Shown: one piece after another, positions 7,849-16,932 of the stretch
Layout of the letters: each line of letters begins with the position of its first letter
Numbering within the stretch: position 1 is the stretch's first letter
Notes under the pieces: model-generated
Told to the model about the DNA's origin: nothing
The model's database searches: none
The model's input: the letters and a program-made list of their open reading frames with translations, nothing else
Translations under genes and position numbers: made by a program
Assembly (NCBI RefSeq): GCF_900114835.1
Contig: NZ_FOUJ01000001.1
Coordinates: forward strand, 682,001 to 746,000
Length of the DNA: 64,000 nt
Origin: Methanolobus profundi
GTDB lineage: Archaea; Halobacteriota; Methanosarcinia; Methanosarcinales; Methanosarcinaceae
Direction of reading: 5' to 3'

Positions 7849-9116
7849 GCAAAATGAGGTATTTATTGATCGGAATGATAATACTTGCTTGCTCATTTTC
7901 TTCCATGAACAATGCTGTTGCTATGTATTCCACTCTTCCGTGTGATGATGGGGACGGAGTATTGACCGAAACTGAAGTTTCAGATGCAGTATGTGATTAT
8001 ATGCTTGAAGACAGCAGTTATACTCTCGATGAGGTTGGAGATGCTTCATATATACTTACATTCTGGGATGGAAAACCAAAAACTGTTACTGACAGTCATG
8101 AAAGAGAAGTCACTTTTTACAGGCCGGTAGAAAGAATAATAACTACAAATCCGGATAATTCCAGGTTCACGATTGCACTAGGGTATCTTGATAAACTTGT
8201 TTCCACAGATGAGTGCACATGTGACGGATGCGTACTTCCAAGAGACTCAAATGATGAAAAGATCGTTGTAGATGCCTGGGAAGCTCTCCAGACATACGAT
8301 AGTGGTCAGCTTGATGATCTTCCCGAGACCAATACCCGTAAAGAGATCGATTATGAGACAATGGCAATACTTCAGCCGGATGTTGTTTTAGACGCTAAAT
8401 GGTATAATCGTGGAGACCTGATCCAAGAAAAAGTGGGATGTCCATGTGTGGTTACAGGATCTGGTTTCACATTTGAAGAGAACTATGAGCAAATAGAGTT
8501 ACTGGGCAATGTATTTGATGAAGAAGAAAGAGCTGATGAATTGGTTTCATTCATAAAGTCCAAAGTTGAGATTATCAGCTCGGTTACCTCTGAGATAGAT
8601 GAAAGTGAAAAACCGATCGTGTATTTTGCACCAAGAGGGGCTACAAAAGGTTTCTATGATGCTGTTGAAGGAAGGGATTTTACCCGAACTGAAGCGGTAT
8701 ATGAATCATTGACCATTGCTGGCGGGATAAATATTGCAGAGAACTGCACGGGTGATGAGATAAATGTTGCACCTGAGCAAATTGTTGTATGGGAGCCGGA
8801 AGTTATCTTTGTTGCAAAGAATACATGGGATGGGGAAAGTGGTGTTGGTTTTGTAACTGAGACGCCCGAATTGTCAGAAATTCCTGCTGTAGAAAATGAG
8901 CAGGTCTATGATTGTTTCTATCCTTACTGCAGGGGCAGACCAATTGACCGAAGCTTATTGAATATGTTTTACATGGCAAAACGACTGCATCCGGAAGAGT
9001 TCAGTGACCTTGACATGGAAGCTGAAGGAAACGAGATCTATAAGGAACTACTGGGAGTTGATGGAATGTTCACCGAGCTTGCTGAATATCAGACCTTTGT
9101 AAAAGAAGTGTATTGA
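7845..9116 (+). CDS. Cysteine-rich substrate-binding protein of FecB/BtuF class with N-terminal EF-hand-like segment
   Basis: Secreted binding protein, 423 residues, with a cleavable signal ending near NNAVA. Right after it comes DDGDGVLTETEV, an EF-hand/dockerin-like calcium-loop pattern, then a conserved spacer and the Peripla_BP_2 fold starting at REVTFYRPVERIITTNP. Unusually for this family it is rich in cysteines: DECTCDGC, GCPCVV, NCTGDE and DCFYPYCRGRP. These could form disulfides or bind a metal cofactor. It overlaps the PGF-tailed gene by 4 bases and is followed by a permease and an ATPase gene, forming importer 1. The ligand is unknown; an iron, nickel or corrinoid chelate is plausible. 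Confidence 0.82.
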   Translation: MSKMRYLLIGMIILACSFSSMNNAVAMYSTLPCDDGDGVLTETEVSDAVCDYMLEDSSYTLDEVGDASYILTFWDGKPKTVTDSHEREVTFYRPVERIITTNPDNSRFTIALGYLDKLVSTDECTCDGCVLPRDSNDEKIVVDAWEALQTYDSGQLDDLPETNTRKEIDYETMAILQPDVVLDAKWYNRGDLIQEKVGCPCVVTGSGFTFEENYEQIELLGNVFDEEERADELVSFIKSKVEIISSVTSEIDESEKPIVYFAPRGATKGFYDAVEGRDFTRTEAVYESLTIAGGINIAENCTGDEINVAPEQIVVWEPEVIFVAKNTWDGESGVGFVTETPELSEIPAVENEQVYDCFYPYCRGRPIDRSLLNMFYMAKRLHPEEFSDLDMEAEGNEIYKELLGVDGMFTELAEYQTFVKEVY

Positions 9117-9204
9117 ACTGCCCTGTAAAATATGATAATTTCAGGGAAGGGAGCAATTGCAACCGATCTGCATGCGAACTTCCCTCTTATTTTTAGGTGA
9201 AAAT

Positions 9205-10326
9205 ATGCTAAAGCTATTTGAAAAAATATCCGCACATAATACTGAACAGCTAAGTAGCTCTGCTAATGAGCAGCGATCCGATGCAAGGGATAACTACCAG
9301 CGCTATGTGGGACGAAAAATAATTCTCATAATTTGCATGTTCGCTCTTGTTATTTTTCTGGGAGCATTCTTCGTGACCATAGGTCCTCTTGAAGTATCGG
9401 TTCCTGAGGTCTACAAAATACTATTTTCCAGATACTTCCCTGATATGTTCGTAACAGCGGGTCTTCCTTCGCAAGTTGTCTGGAATATTCGTTTACCCCG
9501 GATCGTTGCTGGTATCATGGCAGGTTTTGGTCTGGGAATATGTGGATGTGTAATGCAATCCGTTCTAAAAAATCCCCTGGCAAGTCCATTTACACTTGGT
9601 ATTTCTTCAGGGGCAAGTTTTGGAGTGGCTGTAGCTGCTGTTCTGGGAGTTGGTATAATAAATGGTCCTTATATGCTTGTAGGTAATGCTTTTTTATTTG
9701 CTATGCTGTGCTCTTTGTTCATTATTGCTCTTTCAAGTCTCAAAGGAGCTACTTCAGAAACCCTTATACTTGCAGGAATTGCAATAAATTACCTTTTCAG
9801 TTCCCTTACTGATCTGTTCCAGTATTTTGCAACGGATGAGCAGCTTCGTCTTATGGTAAGCTGGGGAATGGGAGACCTGTCTGCTTTTTCCTGGAGTAAT
9901 TTCCTGCTGCTACTATGTGTTTTTCTTTTTTGTGCTCCCTTGCTGTACTTAAAAGCGAATGATCTGAACATCATGGTGATCGGAGATGAAAATGCAAAAA
10001 GTCTCGGTATTGATGCTAATAAGGTCAGAATGTTCTGTATGCTGCTTTCAAGCCTTTTAATTGCGACAATTGTCTGTTTTACAGGAACTATCGCTTTTAT
10101 AGGACTGGTAGCACCGCATATGGCACGCATGGTAATAGGTTCTGATCACAAATACCTTTTCCCGGCTTCGGGTTTGCTAGGCGCATTGATCCTGATATCT
10201 GCTGATGTTACTGGTATGAACGTGATAAGACCAACGATCATTCCTACTGGTATAATGACCTCTCTGCTGGGAGTACCGTTCTTTATGTACCTAATACTCA
10301 AAAGAAAACGGAAGGAGTTCTGGTAA
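9205..10326 (+). CDS. FecCD-type ABC importer permease (importer 1)
   Basis: Membrane permease of 373 residues with about ten helices after a hydrophilic N-terminal stretch of some 35 residues. Family motifs: VVWNIRLPRIVAGIMAGFGL, VLKNPLASPFTLGISSGAS and the C-terminal TIAFIGLVAPHMARM coupling region. An alternative TTG start at 9157 also has a ribosome-binding site (AAGGGAG); the ATG at 9205 with AGGTGA is preferred because the extra 16 residues are not typical. Its gene ends one base before the ATPase start, so the two are coupled. Sister of the permease at 11161, suggesting an internal duplication of the transporter set. Confidence 0.9.
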   Translation: MLKLFEKISAHNTEQLSSSANEQRSDARDNYQRYVGRKIILIICMFALVIFLGAFFVTIGPLEVSVPEVYKILFSRYFPDMFVTAGLPSQVVWNIRLPRIVAGIMAGFGLGICGCVMQSVLKNPLASPFTLGISSGASFGVAVAAVLGVGIINGPYMLVGNAFLFAMLCSLFIIALSSLKGATSETLILAGIAINYLFSSLTDLFQYFATDEQLRLMVSWGMGDLSAFSWSNFLLLLCVFLFCAPLLYLKANDLNIMVIGDENAKSLGIDANKVRMFCMLLSSLLIATIVCFTGTIAFIGLVAPHMARMVIGSDHKYLFPASGLLGALILISADVTGMNVIRPTIIPTGIMTSLLGVPFFMYLILKRKRKEFW

Positions 10327-10327
10327 T

Positions 10328-11149
10328 ATGGTTACAGTGAATATTAATGAGATCTGCTTTGGATACAGCAGCACAAAAATACTTGATAATGTCTCAGTTG
10401 ATATTGACAGATCAAGCTTTGTCAGTATTGTAGGACCAAATGGAGCAGGTAAATCAACGTTGCTCAAGTGTGTTAACAAACTCTTGGAACCCGGGTCAGG
10501 AATGATCATTGTTGATAATAACAATGTTCAGGAAATGAAACGAATGGAAGTGGCAAGAAATGTTGCCTATGTTCCTCAGAGTTCGAACAGAGTCTTTCCT
10601 ACAACTGTTTTTGAAACTGTGATGATGGGAAGACGTCCTCATCTCGGATGGTTCAGTAATGAAACTGACAAAGAGAGGGTATGGCAGATCCTTGAAGAAA
10701 TGGGTCTTGATGATCTTGCCTTACGCAATTTTGACGAACTGAGTGGAGGTCAACAGCAGAAGATCCTGATCGCAAGAGCTCTGGCACAGGAGACAGGGGT
10801 CATTCTTCTTGATGAACCCACAAGCAATCTGGATATCTGGCATCAGCTTGACGTGATGGAAAATGTACGTTCTCTTGTCAATAACAAGAACGTGACCGCT
10901 TTGATGGTCGTTCACGATCTCAATATGGCTTCCAAATATTCAGACAGGATCCTAATGATGAAAAATGGGAAGATCGTGTCTGCGGGTGATCCGGCTTCAG
11001 TACTAACATGCGAGAATATTGAAAATGTGTATGGCGTTGAAGCACATGTCCATGAGCATGCGGGAATACCATATGTTATGCCTCTTAAGCAAGTCAGAAT
11101 AGCTGCTGATGCCTGCCTGATGAACCAGGAACATGAGATCAGAACTTAA
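10328..11149 (+). CDS. FecE-type ABC importer ATP-binding protein (importer 1)
   Basis: ATPase of 273 residues. Walker A is GPNGAGKST (about residues 38-46), the Q-loop lies in AYVPQSSNRVFP, signature LSGGQQQK, Walker B VILLDEPTSNLD and the H-loop VVHDLNMA. The C-terminal ~45 residues (after VLTCENIENVYG) include several His residues (AHVHEHAG), as in many iron-chelate ATPases. It starts one base after the permease stop and 11 bases separate it from the next permease gene. Drives import by the permease at 9205; whether it also serves the second permease is unknown. Confidence 0.93.
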   Translation: MVTVNINEICFGYSSTKILDNVSVDIDRSSFVSIVGPNGAGKSTLLKCVNKLLEPGSGMIIVDNNNVQEMKRMEVARNVAYVPQSSNRVFPTTVFETVMMGRRPHLGWFSNETDKERVWQILEEMGLDDLALRNFDELSGGQQQKILIARALAQETGVILLDEPTSNLDIWHQLDVMENVRSLVNNKNVTALMVVHDLNMASKYSDRILMMKNGKIVSAGDPASVLTCENIENVYGVEAHVHEHAGIPYVMPLKQVRIAADACLMNQEHEIRT

Positions 11150-11160
11150 GGGGAATTGAA

Positions 11161-12243
11161 ATGTTCGAAGGTTTTAGAAAAGGCGTTCTTTCAAAGAGCG
11201 AATTCGAAGCAAATATTGAAACGTTCTCTGATATCAGAAAATATGGAGTTCTTTTCATTTTTTTCCTGATATTATTATTTGCAGCAGCATTTGCCATGTT
11301 ATTGGGAGCCTATGACATCTCATTTACAGATGTCTATGCTACCATATTTGCGAATATTAACCCATATGGAGATGTTTCTGGTGTCAGTAAATTGCATAAT
11401 ACTATAATATGGAATATTCGTCTTCCAAGAATAATACTTTCAATAACTGTGGGAGCTGCACTTGCAAGTTCAGGTGCTGTTTTTCAGGGTTGTTTCCGTA
11501 ATCCTCTTGTCGAACCTTATATTCTAGGTGTTTCATCCGGTGCTGCATTTGGTGCAGCACTTGGGATCGTTTACCCCGATGTTTTCAGTTCGGTCCAGAT
11601 ATCAGCATTCATATTTGGTTCTTTAGCAGTACTGGCTGCTTATATGCTTGCAAGGACACGAGGTCAGACGCCAATAATAACCCTGATACTTGGCGGAGTT
11701 ATAATAGGTTCCATATTTTCAGCACTTGTATCCCTGTTAAAATACATGGCAAATGATTCAGCATTACGTGAGATCGTATTCTGGCTAATGGGAGGGTTCT
11801 ACTATGCAACCTGGCAGGATGTTTTTGTCACTGTTCCGATTGTATTCATTTCATTTTTGATAATGTGGATATATTCATGGAAACTCAATATTCTGTCTAT
11901 GGGGGATGAAGAAGCAAAGGCATTGGGAGTGAATTCTGAAAGGTCAAAATTGGTCGTAATTACTATTGCAACACTTGTAACTGCAGTTGCTGTTTCCACT
12001 GTTGGCATAATTGCATGGGTCGGGCTTATGATGCCACATGCTGCCAGGATGATACTGGGACCTGACAACAGGTTTGTGATTCCATCTGCTGCGATGCTTG
12101 GAAGTATCTACCTTATTGTCTGTGATACAATGGCAAGAACACTGACTACTTCAGAGATTCCTGTAGGCATCATAACATCGATAGTCGGTGCACCGTATTT
12201 GTGTTATCTTCTGCGAAACAAAGGAAGATCATTATTGGGGTGA
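11161..12243 (+). CDS. FecCD-type ABC importer permease (importer 2)
   Basis: Second permease of the cluster, 360 residues, about ten helices. It shows the same family landmarks as its neighbour: IIWNIRLPRIILSITVGAAL, CFRNPLVEPYILGVSSGAA and a C-terminal IIAWVGLMMPHAARM. GGGGAATTGAA upstream supplies a good ribosome-binding site for ATG 11161. Sequence is clearly different from the permease at 9205, so the two importers probably differ in substrate or binding partner rather than being a recent duplicate. Confidence 0.92.
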   Translation: MFEGFRKGVLSKSEFEANIETFSDIRKYGVLFIFFLILLFAAAFAMLLGAYDISFTDVYATIFANINPYGDVSGVSKLHNTIIWNIRLPRIILSITVGAALASSGAVFQGCFRNPLVEPYILGVSSGAAFGAALGIVYPDVFSSVQISAFIFGSLAVLAAYMLARTRGQTPIITLILGGVIIGSIFSALVSLLKYMANDSALREIVFWLMGGFYYATWQDVFVTVPIVFISFLIMWIYSWKLNILSMGDEEAKALGVNSERSKLVVITIATLVTAVAVSTVGIIAWVGLMMPHAARMILGPDNRFVIPSAAMLGSIYLIVCDTMARTLTTSEIPVGIITSIVGAPYLCYLLRNKGRSLLG

Positions 12244-12247
12244 TCAC

Positions 12248-13027
12248 ATGTTGAAAGTAAAAAATATCCATTTTAATTATGGAAACACCCCGGTCCTAAA
12301 TGACCTGTCTTTCAACGTTGAAGAAGGACAATTATGCGGACTTTTCGGGCCGAATGGTTGCGGTAAAACAACCCTGTTCAAATGCTGTATGAATTTCTTG
12401 AAGTATAAAGAAGGTGCTGTGGTCATGGATGGCGTGGACATTAGTGAATGCAAGATCGAAGATATGGCCAAGATCGTTGCTTATGTTCCACAGGAACATA
12501 AACCACCTTTTCCCTATCTTGTGAAAGAAGTCGTTCTAATGGGAAGGACCCCGCATCTTGGTGGATTTTTTGGCATCAGTAAGAATGATAAAGAAAAAGC
12601 ATGGGATGCACTGAAACTACTTGATATTACTCATCTTGCAGATATTCCTTATAATCAGCTATCTGGAGGACAACGCCAGATGGTACTGATCGCAAGGGCG
12701 ATCGCACAGGAAACACGAATTATTTTTCTGGATGAACCTACATCAGCCCTGGATTTCAGTAACCAGATGCGGATATGGGACTTAATGAGGAAAGTCAAAG
12801 AACAGGGAATAACCATCCTTGCATGTAGCCACGACCCTAATCATGTATCCTGGTTTTGCGATAAGGTGGTGGTTATGAACAGGGACGGTATCCTCTGTCA
12901 GGGTACTCCACATGATGTGATCACCGAATCCGTGCTTAACGATGTTTATCAGGATATGTGTACCGTCAGATCATTCGATGGTGTCAAAATGGTGCTTCCA
13001 AGAAGTGTTTCCAGTAGGTTTGGATAA
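12248..13027 (+). CDS. FecE-type ABC importer ATP-binding protein (importer 2)
   Basis: ATPase of 259 residues. Walker A is GPNGCGKTT, with a Thr variant and Cys in the loop; Q-loop AYVPQEHKPPFP, signature LSGGQRQM, Walker B IIFLDEPTSALD, and the H-loop CSHDPNHV. A longer frame begins at 12188 inside the permease gene, but ATG 12248 has GGGGTGA just upstream and matches the family N-terminus (LKVKNIHFNYG). Four bases separate it from the permease stop. It completes importer 2 with the permease at 11161 and the binding protein at 13059. Confidence 0.92.
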   Translation: MLKVKNIHFNYGNTPVLNDLSFNVEEGQLCGLFGPNGCGKTTLFKCCMNFLKYKEGAVVMDGVDISECKIEDMAKIVAYVPQEHKPPFPYLVKEVVLMGRTPHLGGFFGISKNDKEKAWDALKLLDITHLADIPYNQLSGGQRQMVLIARAIAQETRIIFLDEPTSALDFSNQMRIWDLMRKVKEQGITILACSHDPNHVSWFCDKVVVMNRDGILCQGTPHDVITESVLNDVYQDMCTVRSFDGVKMVLPRSVSSRFG

Positions 13028-13058
13028 CCATAGAATATTTTTTTATAGAGGATTTAAA

Positions 13059-14306
13059 ATGAGATTAAAGTTACAGTATATTGCAGTATTGGGTCTTTTA
13101 CTGTGCATTCTGCTAAGTGTTGGGTGCACTGAAAATGTGACCGATAATAGTATTGTGGCAGAAGATGCTACAAATGAAGAACAATACAGAACAGTTGTTG
13201 ATAGCCGTGGTGTCGCGGTTGAGGTTCCGGTGAACATTGAACGCGTTGCTACTGTTAGTGATGGCCTAGTCGAAGGTGTCATGACATCCATTGGTGTCCA
13301 GGATACTCTGGTTGGGGTCGGTTCGAGCTGTCTTCAACGTAATTTTAATTATTCTTATGAAACCGTTGGTGGCGAAACATATGAATATGAAAATGGGATG
13401 AACCCGGTAACATATCTTAATCCATGGATCATGGAACTTCCACTCTTTGTTTCCTCTGGTTCTGCAGTGAACTACGAAACACTTGCAAGTCTTGAACCAG
13501 ATGTTGTGATCGTAAGAATTGGAAGCTGTTCCTTGCGATACATAGAGGATGAGAGTACACAAAAAAGTATCGAAACAATGGAATCACTTGGTGTACCGAT
13601 AGTTGTTCTATATGATCCGAATTGTTATGATTCTCCAGATATGGCTACCATCTCTGATGAGATCAACATAATTGGACAGGTATTTGGAAAAGAATATGAA
13701 ACTCAGATCATTGCCGATTACCTAGAAGAACAGGTAAGTTTTGTCAGTGAAAGGACACAGACCATACAGGAAGAAGAAAAGCCTGAAGTACTGATATTCG
13801 GTGCATCTCCAAAAGCACGCGGAGAAGGTGGAGCCGGACAGATATTTGGACTTGATACTCTTGAATCCTTCTTTATTGAGGATATAGTAAATGCAAACAA
13901 TGCTTTCCAGGAAGAAGGATATTTCAAAACAGTAAGTGCAGAACACATGCTGGCATTAAACCCTGATGTTATCGTTCTATGCACAGCTTCAGGATATCAT
14001 CCACCACTTGAACTTTATGAAGCACCCTATTACCAGAGCCTACAGGAGATGGATGCGATCAAGAATAGAAAGGTAGTAGCTCTCCCCTGGTCACCATGTA
14101 ATTGCGCAAAAAGGCTTGAGTATCCTATAGATGTGATGGTAATTGCAACAGGAACATATCCTGAACTGTTTGAGGACGTGGAGCTTGATGAATGGCTTAT
14201 TGAATTCTACCAGAATGTCTATGGTGTTGATGTTGAAACCGCAAAAGAATTACGTTCAGCACAATGGATGGAATGGACTATAGATGAATGCCCGAGTTGT
14301 TCCTGA
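13059..14306 (+). CDS. Cysteine-containing substrate-binding lipoprotein (importer 2)
   Basis: Binding protein of 415 residues. Signal peptide with lipobox LLSVGC, so it is lipid-anchored outside the membrane. The Peripla_BP_2 fold starts at TVVDSRGVAVEVPVNIERVA. Extra cysteines are scattered through both lobes (SSCLQRN, GSCSLRY, PNCYD, SPCNCAKRL) and the protein ends in CPSCS, a feature shared in spirit with the binding protein of importer 1. ATG 13059 has AGAGGA 6 bases upstream; a longer frame from 12942 overlaps the ATPase gene and lacks the signal at its N-terminus. It is the last gene of the run and is followed by a strong terminator. Confidence 0.87.
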   Translation: MRLKLQYIAVLGLLLCILLSVGCTENVTDNSIVAEDATNEEQYRTVVDSRGVAVEVPVNIERVATVSDGLVEGVMTSIGVQDTLVGVGSSCLQRNFNYSYETVGGETYEYENGMNPVTYLNPWIMELPLFVSSGSAVNYETLASLEPDVVIVRIGSCSLRYIEDESTQKSIETMESLGVPIVVLYDPNCYDSPDMATISDEINIIGQVFGKEYETQIIADYLEEQVSFVSERTQTIQEEEKPEVLIFGASPKARGEGGAGQIFGLDTLESFFIEDIVNANNAFQEEGYFKTVSAEHMLALNPDVIVLCTASGYHPPLELYEAPYYQSLQEMDAIKNRKVVALPWSPCNCAKRLEYPIDVMVIATGTYPELFEDVELDEWLIEFYQNVYGVDVETAKELRSAQWMEWTIDECPSCS

Positions 14307-14315
14307 TATAGTATG

Positions 14316-14339
14316 ATCCATGTTAGCAATAACATGGAT
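14316..14339. terminator. Convergent hairpin terminator
   Basis: Perfect 10-bp stem ATCCATGTTA / TAACATGGAT with loop GCAA, followed by ATTTTATTTATTT. It separates the plus-strand importer cluster from the minus-strand peptide/nickel importer operon. Confidence 0.75.
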
Positions 14340-14346
14340 ATTTTAT

Positions 14347-15147
14347 TTATTTATCATCAAAAGATGTATTATTAAATGTTCCAGTGCTTGCCGACAAAAG
14401 CAGTGACTTTGTGTACTCATGACAACAATCGGAGATTATCTGTTCTCTGGAACCGTATTCAACTATCTTTCCCTCTTTCATTACAGCAATATTATCTGAT
14501 ATATACGCTGCTGCTGCAATATCGTGTGTGATGAACATGAACGTGATACCTGTTCTTTCCTTCATATCAAGCATCAGGTTGAGGATATCAACTCCAATGG
14601 AGGCATCCAGCATGGATATTGGCTCATCGGCAATTATCATGTCAGGTTCTGTGATCATTGCCCTTGCAATTGCAACTCTCTGACGCTGCCCTCCGCTAAG
14701 GGTATGTGGGTATTTGTGAAGGAAGCTCTCAACAGGTGTGAGTCCAACAGATTCAAGAGCAAGAACGATCCTGTTCCTGTCAAAATTCTTCCTGTTCTGA
14801 ATAATGCAGGGTTCTGCCACAAGTTGTTCAACTGTCATCATGTGGCTCAGTGAGTCATAGGGGTCCTGGAATATTACCTGAACAATGGGCTTTCCATTTT
14901 GTGATGAACTATTGTCGATATCGGCAAAAGAGATATTTCCTGAACCTGGCTTCAACAGACCCAGTATCAGTTTACCAAGAGTTGTCTTGCCACTGCCGCT
15001 TTCACCGATGATCCCAAGCACCTCGCCTTTTTTCACAGTAAGCGAAACATTATCAAGAGCTTTAACCTCTGGCTCATTCCTGAACATGCCTTTTCTCTTG
15101 AACACCTTGCTGACATTGTCTATTTTTATGAGGCAGGAATTGTCCAT
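14347..15147 (-). CDS. Opp/Dpp/Nik-type ABC importer ATP-binding protein F
   Basis: Second ATPase of a peptide- or nickel-type importer, 266 residues. Walker A GESGSGKTT, Q-loop VIFQDPYDSLS, signature LSGGQRQR, Walker B MIIADEPISMLD, H-loop FITHDI. It is shorter than typical OppF and lacks the long C-terminal oligopeptide-transporter domain, closer to the NikE pattern. The start at 15147 has GGAG 8 bases upstream; in-frame starts at 15153 and 15180 overlap the previous gene and are poorer. It is the last gene of the fmdE-opp operon. Substrate (peptide, nickel or a metallophore) is not determined by sequence. Confidence 0.9.
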   Translation of the reverse strand: MDNSCLIKIDNVSKVFKRKGMFRNEPEVKALDNVSLTVKKGEVLGIIGESGSGKTTLGKLILGLLKPGSGNISFADIDNSSSQNGKPIVQVIFQDPYDSLSHMMTVEQLVAEPCIIQNRKNFDRNRIVLALESVGLTPVESFLHKYPHTLSGGQRQRVAIARAMITEPDMIIADEPISMLDASIGVDILNLMLDMKERTGITFMFITHDIAAAAYISDNIAVMKEGKIVEYGSREQIISDCCHEYTKSLLLSASTGTFNNTSFDDK

Positions 15148-15152
15148 GATCA

Positions 15153-16106
15153 TCACTCCAGATGGCATTCCATATGACATGCCACTTTCACATTACCTGT
15201 ACATTCCGGAGGTCTGACCGTCCTGCATATATCTGAGACTTTGTCACAACGTTCCATGAACTCACATACCTCGTACTTCTTCAAAGTTGAAGGAGGAGTG
15301 CCTGAAATTCCCTTCACTCTTACTGGTTCACACATCAAAGGCAATCTTGAGGCCAGAAGTTTTTGAGTATACGGATGAACAGGATCGTTAAGGATCTCAT
15401 CCCTTGTCCCTGTTTCAACGATCCTTCCCGCATACATGATGTAGATCCTGTCACATATCCTTGAGATCGTATGGAGATCATGGGAAATTACAAGCATGGA
15501 TGTGTTCTTTTGTTGTACCACGTCCTTTAGAAGAGTTGTAATTTTCAATTGTACCGTTGCGTCCAATGCAGTGGTTGGTTCGTCCGCAATTATTAGCTCA
15601 GGAGAGAGGAGCATTGAAAGTGCGATCATAATTCTCTGTCTCTGTCCGCCACTGAACTCATACGGGCAGGAATTCATCCTTAAAGGATCGATCCCTACCA
15701 TTTCCAGTGATCTTGCAGTCAACGAAAGCATTTCCTGCCGGGACATATCAGTATGAGCTTTAATTGTCTCAAAGAACTGGGACCTTATTTTCACAAGCGG
15801 GTCAAGTGCATTCATGGAGGATTGAGGTACAGATCCTATGTGTTTTCCTCTAATATTGCGCATCCTTTCCTTTTTGAGATTATCAATTCTTTCTTCCATG
15901 AAACTGATATTTCCTGACATCTCCCTGTTCCGGGAATTAATATCGAGGACTGTCATTGCAAGTGTGGATTTTCCTGATCCGGATTCACCTATCAGTCCTA
16001 CGATCTCACCTTTGTTTATGTTGAGGTCCACGTTCTTGAGAACATGATGTACTCCTTCCTTTGTTGAGAAATTGACTGATAATTCTTTAACATCCAGCAA
16101 TGGCAT
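15153..16106 (-). CDS. Opp/Dpp/Nik-type ABC importer ATP-binding protein D
   Basis: First ATPase, 317 residues, full OppD/DppD length. Walker A GESGSGKSTL, the Q-loop region SVPQSSMNALDP, signature FSGGQRQR, Walker B LIIADEPTTALD, H-loop VISHDL. The C-terminus carries the oligopeptide-transporter C-terminal region with HPYTQKLLASRLP and four cysteines in the last ~40 residues, the pattern that binds an iron-sulfur cluster in some peptide-importer ATPases. ATG 16106 overlaps the preceding stop as TGATG with AAGGTGA upstream; a GTG at 16109 is less likely. Confidence 0.9.
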   Translation of the reverse strand: MPLLDVKELSVNFSTKEGVHHVLKNVDLNINKGEIVGLIGESGSGKSTLAMTVLDINSRNREMSGNISFMEERIDNLKKERMRNIRGKHIGSVPQSSMNALDPLVKIRSQFFETIKAHTDMSRQEMLSLTARSLEMVGIDPLRMNSCPYEFSGGQRQRIMIALSMLLSPELIIADEPTTALDATVQLKITTLLKDVVQQKNTSMLVISHDLHTISRICDRIYIMYAGRIVETGTRDEILNDPVHPYTQKLLASRLPLMCEPVRVKGISGTPPSTLKKYEVCEFMERCDKVSDICRTVRPPECTGNVKVACHMECHLE

Positions 16107-16930
16107 CACTTATCACCTTCCAATGCCTGTCCTACAAGTACAAAAGAAAGTACCAGCAGGGTGATACAAACCCCGGCAGGCATTAACCACCACATCCAGG
16201 CATCCGTGAAGAACACCAGCGGATATGAGATCGCATATTTTATCATTGTTCCCCAGCTTGGATATGAAGGGTCTCCAAGGCCCAGAAAAGCAAGTCCTGA
16301 TTCTGAAAGTATGGCCCTGATGGATTGCATGACAATAGTTGTGATCATGATAGGATACAGGTCTGGAACTATGTGTCTTTTGATCACATACCAGTTTCCT
16401 GCACCACTGATCCTGGCAAAGTCCACGTGACCTGAGACCCTTAATGTCCTTGTCTGTGCTCGTGTGATCCTTGCACCAACTGGCCATCCCATTACAATGA
16501 GAATGAAAATAATGTTCCAAAGACTTGGCCTCAGGTATGCTGCAAGTATAAGGATCAATGGCAGGTCAGGGATCATAAGGAAGATATCGACCCCTCTCAT
16601 CATGACCCTGTCTAAATTCCCACCGGTATATCCTGAAAAAACACCTGCCAGAGTTCCTATTATTAAGACACCAGAGGATACGATCAACGCAACTGCGAGG
16701 GAAGTCCTTGCTCCATATAATAGGTTACTGAATATGTCCCTTCCAACATCATCAGTGCCCAGCAGATGTTCACTGTTCGGCTCTAGCAGAGGCCTGCTCG
16801 ATATATCATCAGGGGAATAAGATGTAAGGAATGGTGCTGCAATAGCAATGAAAATAAAAGAACAGAGTATAGCAAGTCCGCTAATACCCTTTGGGCTTTT
16901 TAATCTCTGGACCACTGTTATTTCGTGCAT
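16106..16930 (-). CDS. Opp/Dpp/Nik-type ABC importer permease C
   Basis: Permease of 274 residues with about six helices and an N-terminal cytoplasmic segment. The family motif LLGTDDVGRDIFSNLLYGARTS is at about residues 57-78, and the coupling-loop signature is ARISGAGNWYVIKRHIVPD. It ends FLGLGDPSYPSWG in the region before the last helices, as in DppC/NikC. ATG 16930 has GGAGTGA upstream; GTG 16936 lies inside that ribosome-binding site. Stop and start with the neighbouring B and D genes overlap or nearly touch, showing a tight operon. Confidence 0.9.
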   Translation of the reverse strand: MHEITVVQRLKSPKGISGLAILCSFIFIAIAAPFLTSYSPDDISSRPLLEPNSEHLLGTDDVGRDIFSNLLYGARTSLAVALIVSSGVLIIGTLAGVFSGYTGGNLDRVMMRGVDIFLMIPDLPLILILAAYLRPSLWNIIFILIVMGWPVGARITRAQTRTLRVSGHVDFARISGAGNWYVIKRHIVPDLYPIMITTIVMQSIRAILSESGLAFLGLGDPSYPSWGTMIKYAISYPLVFFTDAWMWWLMPAGVCITLLVLSFVLVGQALEGDK

Positions 16931-16932
16931 TT

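Noticed and set aside
12188-12247. Earlier start for the importer-2 ATPase
   Set aside because: It lies within the permease gene in another frame, has no ribosome-binding site, and adds residues absent from the family.
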